From assembly GCA_964541525.1 (NCBI GenBank), contig CAZIQF010000038.1, forward strand, positions 1-13,271: a DNA stretch of 13,271 bases, written 5' to 3'. A model generated the notes under the pieces. That model was not told where the DNA came from. It worked only from the letters and a program-made list of their open reading frames with translations, and did no database searches. Positions 1-6,373 of this stretch are shown here, piece after piece (positions within the stretch are counted from its first letter, which is position 1; every line of letters starts with the position of its first letter). Source of the stretch: UBA1737 sp964541525. GTDB taxonomy: Bacteria > Bacillota_I > Bacilli_A > ML615J-28 > CAG-313. Both the position numbers and the translations under genes were made by a program.

Positions 1-75
1 TTATTTTTTTAAAAAAGAAGTAATGATACAATAAAAGTAATTAAGCTTTTTTTAAAAAATAGTTATATTACTATG

Positions 76-106
76 TTAACATTAAATTTTTTATTACACC
101 TATTAT
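76..106 (+). promoter_or_regulatory. Possible promoter of the first signal peptidase gene
   Basis: TTAACA at 76-81 resembles a -35 box (TTGACA) and TATTAT at 101-106 a -10 box. The 19-nt spacer is longer than the preferred 17. A small dyad, TATTAC at 92-97 with GTAATA at 108-113, brackets the -10. In such A+T-rich DNA chance matches are common, so this is tentative. The 5' leader to the start codon at 178 would be about 65 nt. Confidence 0.35.
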
Positions 107-177
107 GGTAATAGATGTATTTTATTAGGATAATATTTATTACTAAAAAGGTAAATGAGAGAGAAAGGAATACAATT

Positions 178-861
178 ATGAAAGCAAATGAAAATATCAA
201 AAGAAAGATTAGTACTTTAGATATCATTGGTATTATCTTAATGATTATCTTTTTACCAATTATTGTTGTGAATATGATATTAGTAGTTCAAGGATGGGTA
301 AACCCCGATGAAGTACCAATGTTATTTGATCGTGCACCATTAATTGTTTTATCTGATTCAATGACAATTGAAAAAGATAACGATGGTAATATTATAAATG
401 GAGCTTTTAATAAAAATGATATCATTTTTATTAAAAAAATAGATCCAGAAGCACTAAAAACAGATGATATCATTACATATCGTGATAAAGATGGAGATTT
501 AGTAACCCACAGAATTTTTAGTATAGATACAGAAGATGGTATCACTACATTTACAACAATAGGAGATTACACGCATCAATTAGATCAATATCCAGTCACA
601 TATGAACAAGTAGTTGGTATCTATACTGGTCGGTTAGCAGGAATGGGAAAAGTAGCACACTTCTTACAAACACCACTTGGGATTGTAATTGTTATAGGTG
701 TTCCATTTATTGCTTTATTAGTGTTAGATATTATCAAAAAGAAAAAAGAAAGTAATGAAACAAATTCGAAAAATGCTGAACTTGAAGCTGAACTAGCAAA
801 GTTAAAAGCGGAAAAGGAACAGCAACTTCAACAATCTATTGATTCAAAGGATGAACAATAG
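178..861 (+). CDS. SipW-like (ER-type) signal peptidase I with C-terminal coiled-coil tail
   Basis: Membrane-bound type I signal peptidase, 227 aa from this start, expected to cleave secretion signals outside the membrane. Visible: hydrophobic segment about 16-37; catalytic serine box S-D-S61-M62; a DIITYR box near 97-102; V-T-H111-R-I, whose histidine replaces the usual bacterial lysine and marks the ER-type/SipW subfamily; an IGD box (D130) with D136 nearby; a second membrane segment about 167-185; then a Lys/Glu/Gln/Leu-rich tail about 187-227 that looks like a cytoplasmic coiled coil. About 11 extra residues lie between S61-M62 and the following N-D box compared with the second peptidase in this window. 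The ATG at 178 was chosen because GAAAGGAA at 163-170 sits 7 nt upstream; the frame stays open back to an ATG at 115 that has no ribosome binding site. The neighbouring TasA-like gene downstream is the likely substrate. Family assignment is firm; substrate is inferred from context. Confidence 0.88.
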   Translation: MKANENIKRKISTLDIIGIILMIIFLPIIVVNMILVVQGWVNPDEVPMLFDRAPLIVLSDSMTIEKDNDGNIINGAFNKNDIIFIKKIDPEALKTDDIITYRDKDGDLVTHRIFSIDTEDGITTFTTIGDYTHQLDQYPVTYEQVVGIYTGRLAGMGKVAHFLQTPLGIVIVIGVPFIALLVLDIIKKKKESNETNSKNAELEAELAKLKAEKEQQLQQSIDSKDEQ

Positions 862-883
862 ATTATTCAACTTAGGTATTTAC

Positions 884-911
884 ATGACCACACATGAAAT
901 ACATATATAAT
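884..911 (+). promoter_or_regulatory. Probable promoter of the TasA-like gene
   Basis: A perfect -10 box TATAAT lies at 906-911, with a weak -35 (ATGACC, 884-889) 16 nt upstream; TTTACA at 879-884 is a better -35 sequence but 21 nt away. The -10 lies inside a 16-bp perfect palindrome (ATATATAATTATATAT, 903-918). No terminator separates this from the upstream peptidase gene, so read-through is also possible. The leader would be about 50 nt. Confidence 0.42.
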
Positions 912-939
912 TATATATTGAATTTAAAAAATAAAAAAT

Positions 940-963
940 AAGATTTAAATCTTTAGAGAGGAG
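940..963 (+). promoter_or_regulatory. 14-bp palindrome abutting the ribosome binding site of the TasA-like gene
   Basis: AAGATTTAAATCTT at 940-953 is a perfect palindrome in the presumed leader, directly before the strong ribosome binding site AGAGAGGAG (955-963), which is 6 nt from the ATG at 970. It could be a DNA operator or simply A+T-rich chance; as RNA it has too little loop to be a stable hairpin. The ribosome binding site is secure, the palindrome's role is not. Confidence 0.35.
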
Positions 964-969
964 AAAAGT

Positions 970-1656
970 ATGAAAAAGAATAAAGTATTTTTATTAGGTT
1001 TAATTACTGTTTTTGTAGCAGTATTATCATTAAGCTTAGTTTCTGGTACATATGCTAAATATACTTCAAAAGTATCAGGAACAAGTACAGCACATGTAGC
1101 TACATGGGCATTTAAAGTTGACGGAAATAGTATTGATGTTGGTCACCAAGATGCATCATTTACTGTAAGTTTATTTGATACAATTGTTGCTGATGCTAAT
1201 GTTGTAGATACTAGTACTATTGCTCCAGGTACAAAAGGTTCAATGGCACTTAGTGTTGTTAACGAATCAGAAGTTAGTGCAAGAGTTGATTACAAATTTG
1301 AATTTGACTTTTCTGCATTAACAGATTACGCTGCTCTTCAAGCAAGTTTTGATAATCTTCCTGCATCAGAAGCTGATTTTAAAGCTGCAGTAGTAAGTCA
1401 TTTTAAATTTAGTTGTGCTGAACTTGTTTTATCACAATCTGGTGCTACTTATACAGCTTCAAAAGATCTTAAATTTGCTAATGCCGCTAATGATGATGAA
1501 TGTAGTGCTACTCTTTCATGGGAATGGGTTTTTGAAGCACCAGCAGAAGCATCTGAACCAGCAAAAGTTCAATGGGATGCAGTAGATACAGCTATTCAAT
1601 CAATTACTGACCTAATCAAAGTTAATGTAAGTATTACATTCACTCAAATTGATTAA
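970..1656 (+). CDS. TasA-like SipW-dependent secreted protein, probable major fibre subunit
   Basis: 228-aa secreted protein of the TasA/camelysin-like (SipW-dependent) type. Visible: MKKNK start, hydrophobic core about 6-25, then G-T-Y-A29 followed by KYTSKVSG, the hallmark SipW-type cleavage region; probable cleavage after A29. The mature start ends in HVATWAF, matching the 'VAKW' strand of these proteins. A PGTKGSMALSVVN segment (86-98) and a WEW motif (184-186) followed by DTAI (206-209) fit the TasA-like beta-sandwich. Two cysteines (149, 178) could form a disulfide. It is unusually rich in Ala, Ser, Val and Asp and visibly less A+T-rich than its neighbours, as expected of an abundant structural protein. 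It lies 108 nt after a SipW-like peptidase and is closed by its own strong terminator, suggesting separate high-level expression. In Bacillus, TasA subunits polymerise by donor-strand exchange; that this one does so is inference. Confidence 0.8.
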   Translation: MKKNKVFLLGLITVFVAVLSLSLVSGTYAKYTSKVSGTSTAHVATWAFKVDGNSIDVGHQDASFTVSLFDTIVADANVVDTSTIAPGTKGSMALSVVNESEVSARVDYKFEFDFSALTDYAALQASFDNLPASEADFKAAVVSHFKFSCAELVLSQSGATYTASKDLKFANAANDDECSATLSWEWVFEAPAEASEPAKVQWDAVDTAIQSITDLIKVNVSITFTQID

Positions 1657-1697
1657 TTCGATATAATTTAATTATAGCTTTTGGGTAATGTTTTTTG

Positions 1698-1735
1698 TAT
1701 CCACAATAACATAAAGGATTAGATAATTGTGGATA
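1698..1735 (+). promoter_or_regulatory. Alternative hairpin pairing upstream RNA with the terminator loop
   Basis: TATCCACAAT at 1698-1707 is perfectly complementary to ATTGTGGATA at 1726-1735 (10 bp). The second arm is the whole loop plus 2 nt of the 3' arm of the terminator hairpin at 1713-1746. The 5' arm of the terminator lies in the loop of this alternative helix. The two helices are sterically incompatible, so this has the geometry of an antiterminator. It is seen directly in the sequence; a regulatory role is inferred. Confidence 0.42.
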
Positions 1736-1751
1736 TCTAATCCTTTTATTT
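1713..1751 (+). terminator. Rho-independent terminator after the TasA-like gene
   Basis: AAAGGATTAGATA (1713-1725) and TATCTAATCCTTT (1734-1746) form a perfect 13-bp stem with an 8-nt loop (ATTGTGGA), followed by a T-rich tract (TTTTATTTA). It lies 57 nt after the stop codon. This separates the TasA-like gene from the six-gene operon that starts at 1876. Confidence 0.85.
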
Positions 1752-1766
1752 ATCTGGATTCTCATT

Positions 1767-1794
1767 AAATGTGATTTCCAATAATCACATTTTT
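1767..1794 (+). terminator. Second hairpin, possible weak backup terminator
   Basis: AAATGTGATT (1767-1776) pairs perfectly with AATCACATTT (1783-1792), with a 6-nt loop TCCAAT. The 3' arm runs into TTTTT (1790-1794). The stem has few G/C pairs and the T tract is short, so it is at best a weak terminator; it could equally be a protein-binding dyad. Its 3' end overlaps the larger dyad that begins at 1789. Confidence 0.4.
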
Positions 1795-1852
1795 ACTAAA
1801 ATATATTTATTGTTTGATAAGTATATTTTAGTAAAAATATCATTTTAGTAAA
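1789..1852 (+). repeat. 17-bp inverted repeat plus a third half-site copy (operator candidate)
   Basis: ATTTTTACTAAAATATA (1789-1805) is the exact reverse complement of 1822-1838. Allowing two G-T wobbles, pairing continues inward to a GTTT loop at 1812-1815, giving a hairpin about 50 nt long. The core 11-mer ATTTTAGTAAA occurs inverted at 1792-1802, direct at 1825-1835, and direct again at 1842-1852, 17 nt further on. Three copies of one motif around a promoter candidate fit a multi-site operator; an RNA role near the ribosome binding site at 1862-1868 is the alternative. Confidence 0.55.
1814..1843 (+). promoter_or_regulatory. Probable promoter of the six-gene surface operon
   Basis: TTGATA (1814-1819) and TATCAT (1838-1843) each match a sigma-A type box at 5 of 6 positions, with an 18-nt spacer. 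It lies downstream of the terminator and ahead of the gene at 1876, giving a leader of about 25 nt. One arm of the 17-bp dyad fills the spacer and the third half-site covers the end of the -10 box and the predicted start, which suggests repression by a motif-binding regulator. Confidence 0.48.
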
Positions 1853-1875
1853 TAAGTAAAGAAAGGGGAAGACCA

Positions 1876-2757
1876 ATGAATGTTTCTAATCTTCAAATAG
1901 CATATCGAAAAACAATTAAAGAATGGCATGTAACATCTAATTCAATTAAAAATGAAGATAATATTGTAGTTGCAAAAATTAGTAAAGACCGAATTGAATC
2001 TGGCAATGATGATTTTATTAATGGTATTCTAAACTGTAGTAGAGTTGAAGATGCAAATAAGAAACAGATTAAATCTGGATATATTAAATATCAACTTAGA
2101 AATATTAAGACTAATCAATTGATTGCTTTAGTTGACAATAGATTTAATGTATATGATTTAGATAAACATTATTTAGGGACATTGAAAAAGAAAAATAATC
2201 CTTTAGAAATATTATTTGGTGGTAATGGTATTATAAAAACATTAAAAGTAGTGTTTACTATGGTTGTTATCATTGCTAGTTTGCTTTGTTTCTTTTCGAT
2301 TAGGTCAACAAAATCACCTACGCCAGTAGAATTAATTACAATTACCGAAGCAGATGGTAAAGTTGTCACTGATAAATGGAATATTTTTACGGATTATCTA
2401 GGGTCCAATACGATTTATCCTTCACAAAAGGGAACATATCTATTTACAATATATAATTCATCAGAATATGATGTTAGGATTGATATGGATTTTGATGAAG
2501 AAAATGCTTATAATATAAATATGCTTTATCAAATTAAACAAGGTGATGAGTATTTAAATGGTAATAATGTATGGGAAAGTGTAAGAACACTAGTTGTTGA
2601 TAATCTTATCATTAAAGCTAATGATAAAGTTGCGTTGGTTTTAGAATGGTATTGGAAAGATGATGATATAATTGACACTGAAGCTGGTAGTCAAGAGGAT
2701 GTAACTTATACACTAATTATTAATTTCTCTGCTGATAAAGTAAAAAATGACAAATAA
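1876..2757 (+). CDS. Single-pass membrane protein with cytoplasmic N-terminal domain and TasA-like ectodomain
   Basis: 293-aa protein of unrecognised family. Residues 1-120 are soluble and mixed in character, ending in a basic stretch (KKKNN, 104-108), so the N-terminus is predicted inside the cell. A single hydrophobic segment spans about 122-141. Outside, residues 150-293 resemble the TasA-like fold: GKVVTDKWNIF (161-171) matches the VAKW strand, YPSQKGTYLFTIYNSSEYDV (181-200) matches the PG..G..L.V.N.SEV segment, and LEWYW (256-260) followed by DTEAG (267-271) matches the W-x-W/DT..G motif. No AKYTS-type cleavage site is seen after the membrane segment, so it probably stays anchored. It has a good ribosome binding site (AAAGGGG, 1862-1868, 7 nt spacing) and leads the operon. 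A base or anchor role, comparable to TapA in Bacillus, is inference; the cytoplasmic domain could sense or tether something. Confidence 0.75.
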   Translation: MNVSNLQIAYRKTIKEWHVTSNSIKNEDNIVVAKISKDRIESGNDDFINGILNCSRVEDANKKQIKSGYIKYQLRNIKTNQLIALVDNRFNVYDLDKHYLGTLKKKNNPLEILFGGNGIIKTLKVVFTMVVIIASLLCFFSIRSTKSPTPVELITITEADGKVVTDKWNIFTDYLGSNTIYPSQKGTYLFTIYNSSEYDVRIDMDFDEENAYNINMLYQIKQGDEYLNGNNVWESVRTLVVDNLIIKANDKVALVLEWYWKDDDIIDTEAGSQEDVTYTLIINFSADKVKNDK

Positions 2758-2789
2758 ATAAAATTTATGAAAGGAGAGCCAAGAATTAA

Positions 2790-3977
2790 ATGCCAAAAGT
2801 ATTAAAAAAATATCTGATTTTATTAATAGTTATGCTTGCGTTAATAGTAGGAGCAGTTAATATGGGCTCTTTTACTAGTAAAACTACAGCAGCATATAAA
2901 ACTATAATTAAAAGTGATAATACTGCTACTATTGCTAAATGGGATATTACGACTTTAGATAAAGATGGTACTGATGTTAGTATGCTTGGTGAAGGCTTTA
3001 AGTTAGAAAATACTGATTCTAGTGGCAAATGGTTATTTGAGATTGCCAATAAATCGGATGTTAAAGCAATGATAAATAAAAATTCTAAAATTAGAATTAG
3101 GCTTGACAGTGATAACTTTAAAACGAATGATATAACTGGTTTGACATGGAATTTTTTATATAGTGATAGTACACCAATTGTTAATCCAATTATTTTTAAA
3201 GTTCAGATGTATGATGGTGGATTGAATGATGTTTTAACTTATAAAAAAGATGATGTCACAATTAGTTACAATGAATATATGGCATTAGAAGATAAAACTG
3301 GTTATGAAGAGGTAATTAGTTCTAGTATTACAAAAGAAAATATTTTAACGACATCTAGTATTAACTCATTTAAAAAGGGCGTTGAAGATATTGGACTTAT
3401 TGAATCTACGTATTTCTATTTTGATTTTGATCTAAATATTTTAACTGAAGCTATTATTGATTTAGGATTTGATAAAAATAAAACATTTTTAATTGAATGG
3501 AAGATCGATAGTGGAGGTAGTGGAAGTGGAAGTATAGATAGTCAAGATTATCAAGCATATTATCAACAAACTAATAGTGAAGGTTTAACTGCTCCGTTTA
3601 CAATTATAGTTGATGATATTACATACTATATTGGTTATAAATTATTAAAAAGTTATGAATATTTTAATTATATTTGTGAAACTGGTTACGGTGATGAACC
3701 ATCCTTTGTTTTTCCAAGCTTAGTTGTTGGTTCAACAGTTAAAGTTCGTTATTCTAGTCTTTCGAAAGAACAAATTAATTTAATTAAAACATATCCATCA
3801 ATATCAAGCGAAGTTAGTACTGAAGAAGATGCAAGAAAATATATGGAACGTAAAAGTTATGAACAATATACAAAATTTAAAGATCAACAAGATGCTTTTA
3901 TCAAAAGTCTAGGCTATTTAGATTATGGATTATCTTGTAAGATTATTTTTGATATTAAGGTGGATCAAGTTAACTAA
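2790..3977 (+). CDS. Large TasA-like SipW-dependent secreted protein with inserted C-terminal region
   Basis: 395-aa secreted protein. Hydrophobic core about 8-24, then KTTAAYKTIIKSDNTATIAKWDI (31-53 region) aligns with the SipW-type mature start of the 970-1656 protein (VATWAF versus IAKWDI). SSGKWLFEIANKSDVKAMI (77-95) fits the strand with N-x-S-[ED]-V, and FLIEWKID (233-240) fits the W-containing strand. Immediately after it comes a flexible linker SGGSGSGS (241-248) and about 130 further residues before the final strand CKIIFDIKVDQ (383-393), so the domain seems to carry a large insertion. An in-frame stop directly precedes the ATG, fixing the start; the ribosome binding site AGGAG (2772-2776) is 13 nt away, rather far. 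Its stop overlaps the next start (TAATG), coupling it to the peptidase that may process it. Role as minor or accessory fibre subunit is inferred. Confidence 0.74.
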   Translation: MPKVLKKYLILLIVMLALIVGAVNMGSFTSKTTAAYKTIIKSDNTATIAKWDITTLDKDGTDVSMLGEGFKLENTDSSGKWLFEIANKSDVKAMINKNSKIRIRLDSDNFKTNDITGLTWNFLYSDSTPIVNPIIFKVQMYDGGLNDVLTYKKDDVTISYNEYMALEDKTGYEEVISSSITKENILTTSSINSFKKGVEDIGLIESTYFYFDFDLNILTEAIIDLGFDKNKTFLIEWKIDSGGSGSGSIDSQDYQAYYQQTNSEGLTAPFTIIVDDITYYIGYKLLKSYEYFNYICETGYGDEPSFVFPSLVVGSTVKVRYSSLSKEQINLIKTYPSISSEVSTEEDARKYMERKSYEQYTKFKDQQDAFIKSLGYLDYGLSCKIIFDIKVDQVN

Positions 3978-4513
3978 TGATTAAAACAATTTATAAAATA
4001 ATTTCATATACTTTTTGCGTTATATTAATTTGTATACTTGTATTTTTCTCAATTTATTTAATTAAAAGAGTTACCAACAAAGATAAAATAACTCAAGTTG
4101 CTGGAATATCATTTTTTGAGGTTGAAACAGGAAGTATGAGACCAGATATTGTTGAAGGAGACTTAGTAGTTATTCAACAAAAAAATGATGATTATTATCA
4201 AGTAGGTATGGTGATTACATATTTACCAGAAGGTTCTAAAACTCCAGTTACACATAAAATTGTTCAAAGAGATGGGGATACATTAGTTACAAGAGGAATT
4301 AATAATAATATTGATGATGACCCTATTGATGTTTCTTGTGTAATTGGTAAGGTCGTTTTTGTTTGGAGCGGTTATTATAAATTTTCTGAATTTATTAAAT
4401 CACCAATTGGTATTATTTCAATTATTATTGGTGGTATTATCATTGTTGAAGGAACTAGTTTACTTAATAAAAGAATAAACAAAAAAGAACAAAAAGAAAA
4501 AGTTAAAGATTAG
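3977..4513 (+). CDS. SipW-like (ER-type) signal peptidase I, second copy
   Basis: 178-aa membrane serine peptidase of the ER-type/SipW subfamily. Visible: membrane segment about 5-29; catalytic E-T-G-S53-M54-R-P; EGD box at 60-62; VGMVITY (76-82); V-T-H93-K-I with the histidine that replaces the usual lysine; R-G-I-N-N-N-I-D-D-D-P (106-116), where typical family members have a GDxNN box; second membrane segment about 143-158; basic tail. It starts inside the stop of the preceding gene (TAATG), with AAGGTGG at 3957-3963 as ribosome binding site, so translation is probably coupled to that substrate-like protein. It is clearly divergent from the peptidase at 178-861: shorter loop after the serine and no coiled-coil tail. 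Missing the GD aspartate of the last box is odd, but three aspartates follow close by. Likely processes the operon's own SipW-type substrates. Confidence 0.9.
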   Translation: MIKTIYKIISYTFCVILICILVFFSIYLIKRVTNKDKITQVAGISFFEVETGSMRPDIVEGDLVVIQQKNDDYYQVGMVITYLPEGSKTPVTHKIVQRDGDTLVTRGINNNIDDDPIDVSCVIGKVVFVWSGYYKFSEFIKSPIGIISIIIGGIIIVEGTSLLNKRINKKEQKEKVKD

Positions 4514-4539
4514 TACTGATCTTTAGAAAGGAGTTGTTG

Positions 4540-5175
4540 ATGAAAACTAGAAAACTATTTGTAATATTATATTTTGTTTTAGCGCTTGTTGTTATCTTGA
4601 CCGCATCAACACTCGCTAAATATACCTCAGGAACAAATGCTAATATTGGTTTTGAAATTGGTAACAAATTATATTTTAAATATGATCGTTCTAATCTGTA
4701 TCGAAATGACAAATTAATTATTGGTACAGAAGTTGAATTTGAACAAGATGGAGAAATTGTTAGAAGAATTGAAACTATGAATGTGGTTCCTGGAGATGGA
4801 TTAAAATATCATTTCTTTGTTAGTAATTTCAATACTGAAACTAATGAAGAAAATGGCATAGAAGGAACATTTCGTCCAATCTCTAATGCAATTGTATCAT
4901 TGCCAATTAAACAACAAACATATGATATTGATTGTATAATTACATATCGAGCAATACCTTTAGATGCGAATGGCAATGAATTAGCAAATAATACTAACCA
5001 ATTTGCAACATTAACAAGTTCAATTAACTTGCCAAAAGCAAGTGAGGAAAAAGTAAAATATGAGTTTCAAATATCAATAATCTTAGATGACCAGATTACA
5101 AATACATCTAGTGATGATTATTTTGGGGCATCACTAAATATTTATCTATTTATTAATGGTGCTTCTAATTTATAA
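4540..5175 (+). CDS. Small secreted protein with SipW-type signal peptide (TasA-like)
   Basis: 211-aa protein with hydrophobic core about 6-22 and S-T-L-A26 followed by KYTSGTNANIGFE. The AKYTS cleavage motif is identical to that of the protein at 970-1656 (the 15-nt coding stretches at 1054 and 4615 differ at one base). The rest is beta-rich with VVPGDGLKYHFFVSNFN (82-98) matching the PG..G..Y.F.V.N segment of the family, but no W-x-W motif and few recognisable later strands. The ATG at 4540 is preferred because AGAAAGGAG (4525-4533) lies 6 nt upstream; two TTG codons at 4534 and 4537 are too close to it. It directly follows the second peptidase, its likely processing enzyme. Probable fibre subunit or accessory protein; function inferred only from signal type and context. 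Confidence 0.76.
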   Translation: MKTRKLFVILYFVLALVVILTASTLAKYTSGTNANIGFEIGNKLYFKYDRSNLYRNDKLIIGTEVEFEQDGEIVRRIETMNVVPGDGLKYHFFVSNFNTETNEENGIEGTFRPISNAIVSLPIKQQTYDIDCIITYRAIPLDANGNELANNTNQFATLTSSINLPKASEEKVKYEFQISIILDDQITNTSSDDYFGASLNIYLFINGASNL

Positions 5176-5211
5176 ATTAAAATAAAAAATTAAAAGAAGG
5201 AGGAAATTAAG

Positions 5212-6357
5212 ATGAAACATCGTTTAAAAATGTTATTAGTATTTTTTAGTATTTTAGTAATTATTTGTCTTGTCACGTTTTCATTTAATCCAACTTCTTC
5301 AAGATATCTAAAAACGTTAAAAGATGAAATTTACGCAACATATACATCACTTTATTTTGATACCACTGGTGAAGGCAAAAGTGTATCGTTGGAAGACAAT
5401 ATTGGTTATATTGGATTTGAACTAATGAACTACATTGATGAAGATGTTACTAAAAGAGATATCGAATATACAATTAAATCTACAACTGAGTTTTATGATG
5501 CAACTGCAACTAAAATTGATTCTCTAGATGGAGTTCAAGACTTATATGTTTTAGATCTTTGGGGACAACCTAAAAAGATCGGCAATGATACTTCAAAATA
5601 TAATGTTGATGTTGTTAGTAATGATGGCGAAGTAACTGCTGATGATTCTTATTTATTTTCATATGAAAAACTAGGTAATTCTGCAGTGGGTAAAACGCAT
5701 AAAGTTATTGTTAAAATTGAAAGAAAGACTAAATTAAATGAAGGTAAACTTGATGAATTAGCTCTTTCTGAAATTAATGAAATGGAAAAAATATCAATTA
5801 TAGTAACTTTAACTAAACCTTATAAAGAAGTATTTATTATAAATGTTAATGTATCAAATAAACTGATTAGTTTTTCAAATGTAAAAGAAAAAATGTTTGA
5901 CATTGAGACTGAAAGTGTTTATATTCAATCGGCTAATATCTATAGTCATTATGCCGATGGAAATGAACGAAAATCGGCAGATAAGTTGTATACATATACA
6001 GCTCATGCGATTAAGCTTACACTTACTTGGAATAATTTAATTATCAATAAAAAAGTGTTAGATCAAAATCATATCCCATATGGGAATGATTTTAGTGATA
6101 TTGACATTACAAAACCATATATAGAAAGTTTAATAAATAATAATTTATCTGGTGAAATGATTATCTATGTTCCTCAAGGATCAGATTTTAATTTAAACTA
6201 TATTATTCCATATGATGTAACTAATTATAATCTAGATGTCAAAATTGAAATAAATGTGGTAAAAGATGATATAAATTCTTATGAATTATATACAGAAGAT
6301 AATTTCCAAGGATATATCTTTAATTTAGAAGGAAAATATTCATTGATATCAAAATAA
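5212..6357 (+). CDS. Secreted or membrane-anchored protein with degenerate SipW-type N-terminus
   Basis: 381-aa protein not recognised as a named family. It starts with a basic stretch and hydrophobic core about 7-24, then NPTSSRYLKTLKDEIYATYTSLYFD, which lines up with the mature start of its upstream neighbour (LAKYTSGTNANIG...NKLYFKYD) but lacks the alanine before the predicted cut. The remainder is predicted beta-rich, with strand-like segments such as YIGFELMNYIDED (62-74), KLTLTWNNLII, and repeated KIE/IVTL patterns. No C-terminal anchor is visible. An excellent ribosome binding site AGAAGGAGG (5195-5203) lies 8 nt before the ATG. Position between SipW-type substrates and the giant protein suggests a structural or linker role at the cell surface. 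Whether it is cleaved at all is uncertain. Confidence 0.68.
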   Translation: MKHRLKMLLVFFSILVIICLVTFSFNPTSSRYLKTLKDEIYATYTSLYFDTTGEGKSVSLEDNIGYIGFELMNYIDEDVTKRDIEYTIKSTTEFYDATATKIDSLDGVQDLYVLDLWGQPKKIGNDTSKYNVDVVSNDGEVTADDSYLFSYEKLGNSAVGKTHKVIVKIERKTKLNEGKLDELALSEINEMEKISIIVTLTKPYKEVFIINVNVSNKLISFSNVKEKMFDIETESVYIQSANIYSHYADGNERKSADKLYTYTAHAIKLTLTWNNLIINKKVLDQNHIPYGNDFSDIDITKPYIESLINNNLSGEMIIYVPQGSDFNLNYIIPYDVTNYNLDVKIEINVVKDDINSYELYTEDNFQGYIFNLEGKYSLISK

Positions 6358-6373
6358 TAGAAGAGGAGTAACA

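Noticed and set aside
115..177. Upstream in-frame ATG adding 21 residues to the first signal peptidase
   Set aside because: No ribosome binding site precedes 115, it lies next to the promoter candidate, and the ATG at 178 has a good site (GAAAGGAA) at normal spacing.
288..545. Minus-strand open frame inside the first peptidase gene; likewise 2169-2369, 2786-3049, 4503-4712, 10015-10197 and 10778-11050
   Set aside because: They lie opposite well-supported genes, have compositions expected of antisense shadows, and lack convincing ribosome binding sites or recognisable domains.
1698..1746. Simultaneous pseudoknot of the terminator and its loop-complementary segment
   Set aside because: There are no linking nucleotides between the paired segments 1726-1733 and 1734-1746, so both helices cannot fully coexist; mutually exclusive folds are more sensible.
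4534..4539. TTG starts just upstream of the 4540 ATG
   Set aside because: They lie directly against or within a few bases of the ribosome binding site; the ATG has ideal 6-nt spacing.
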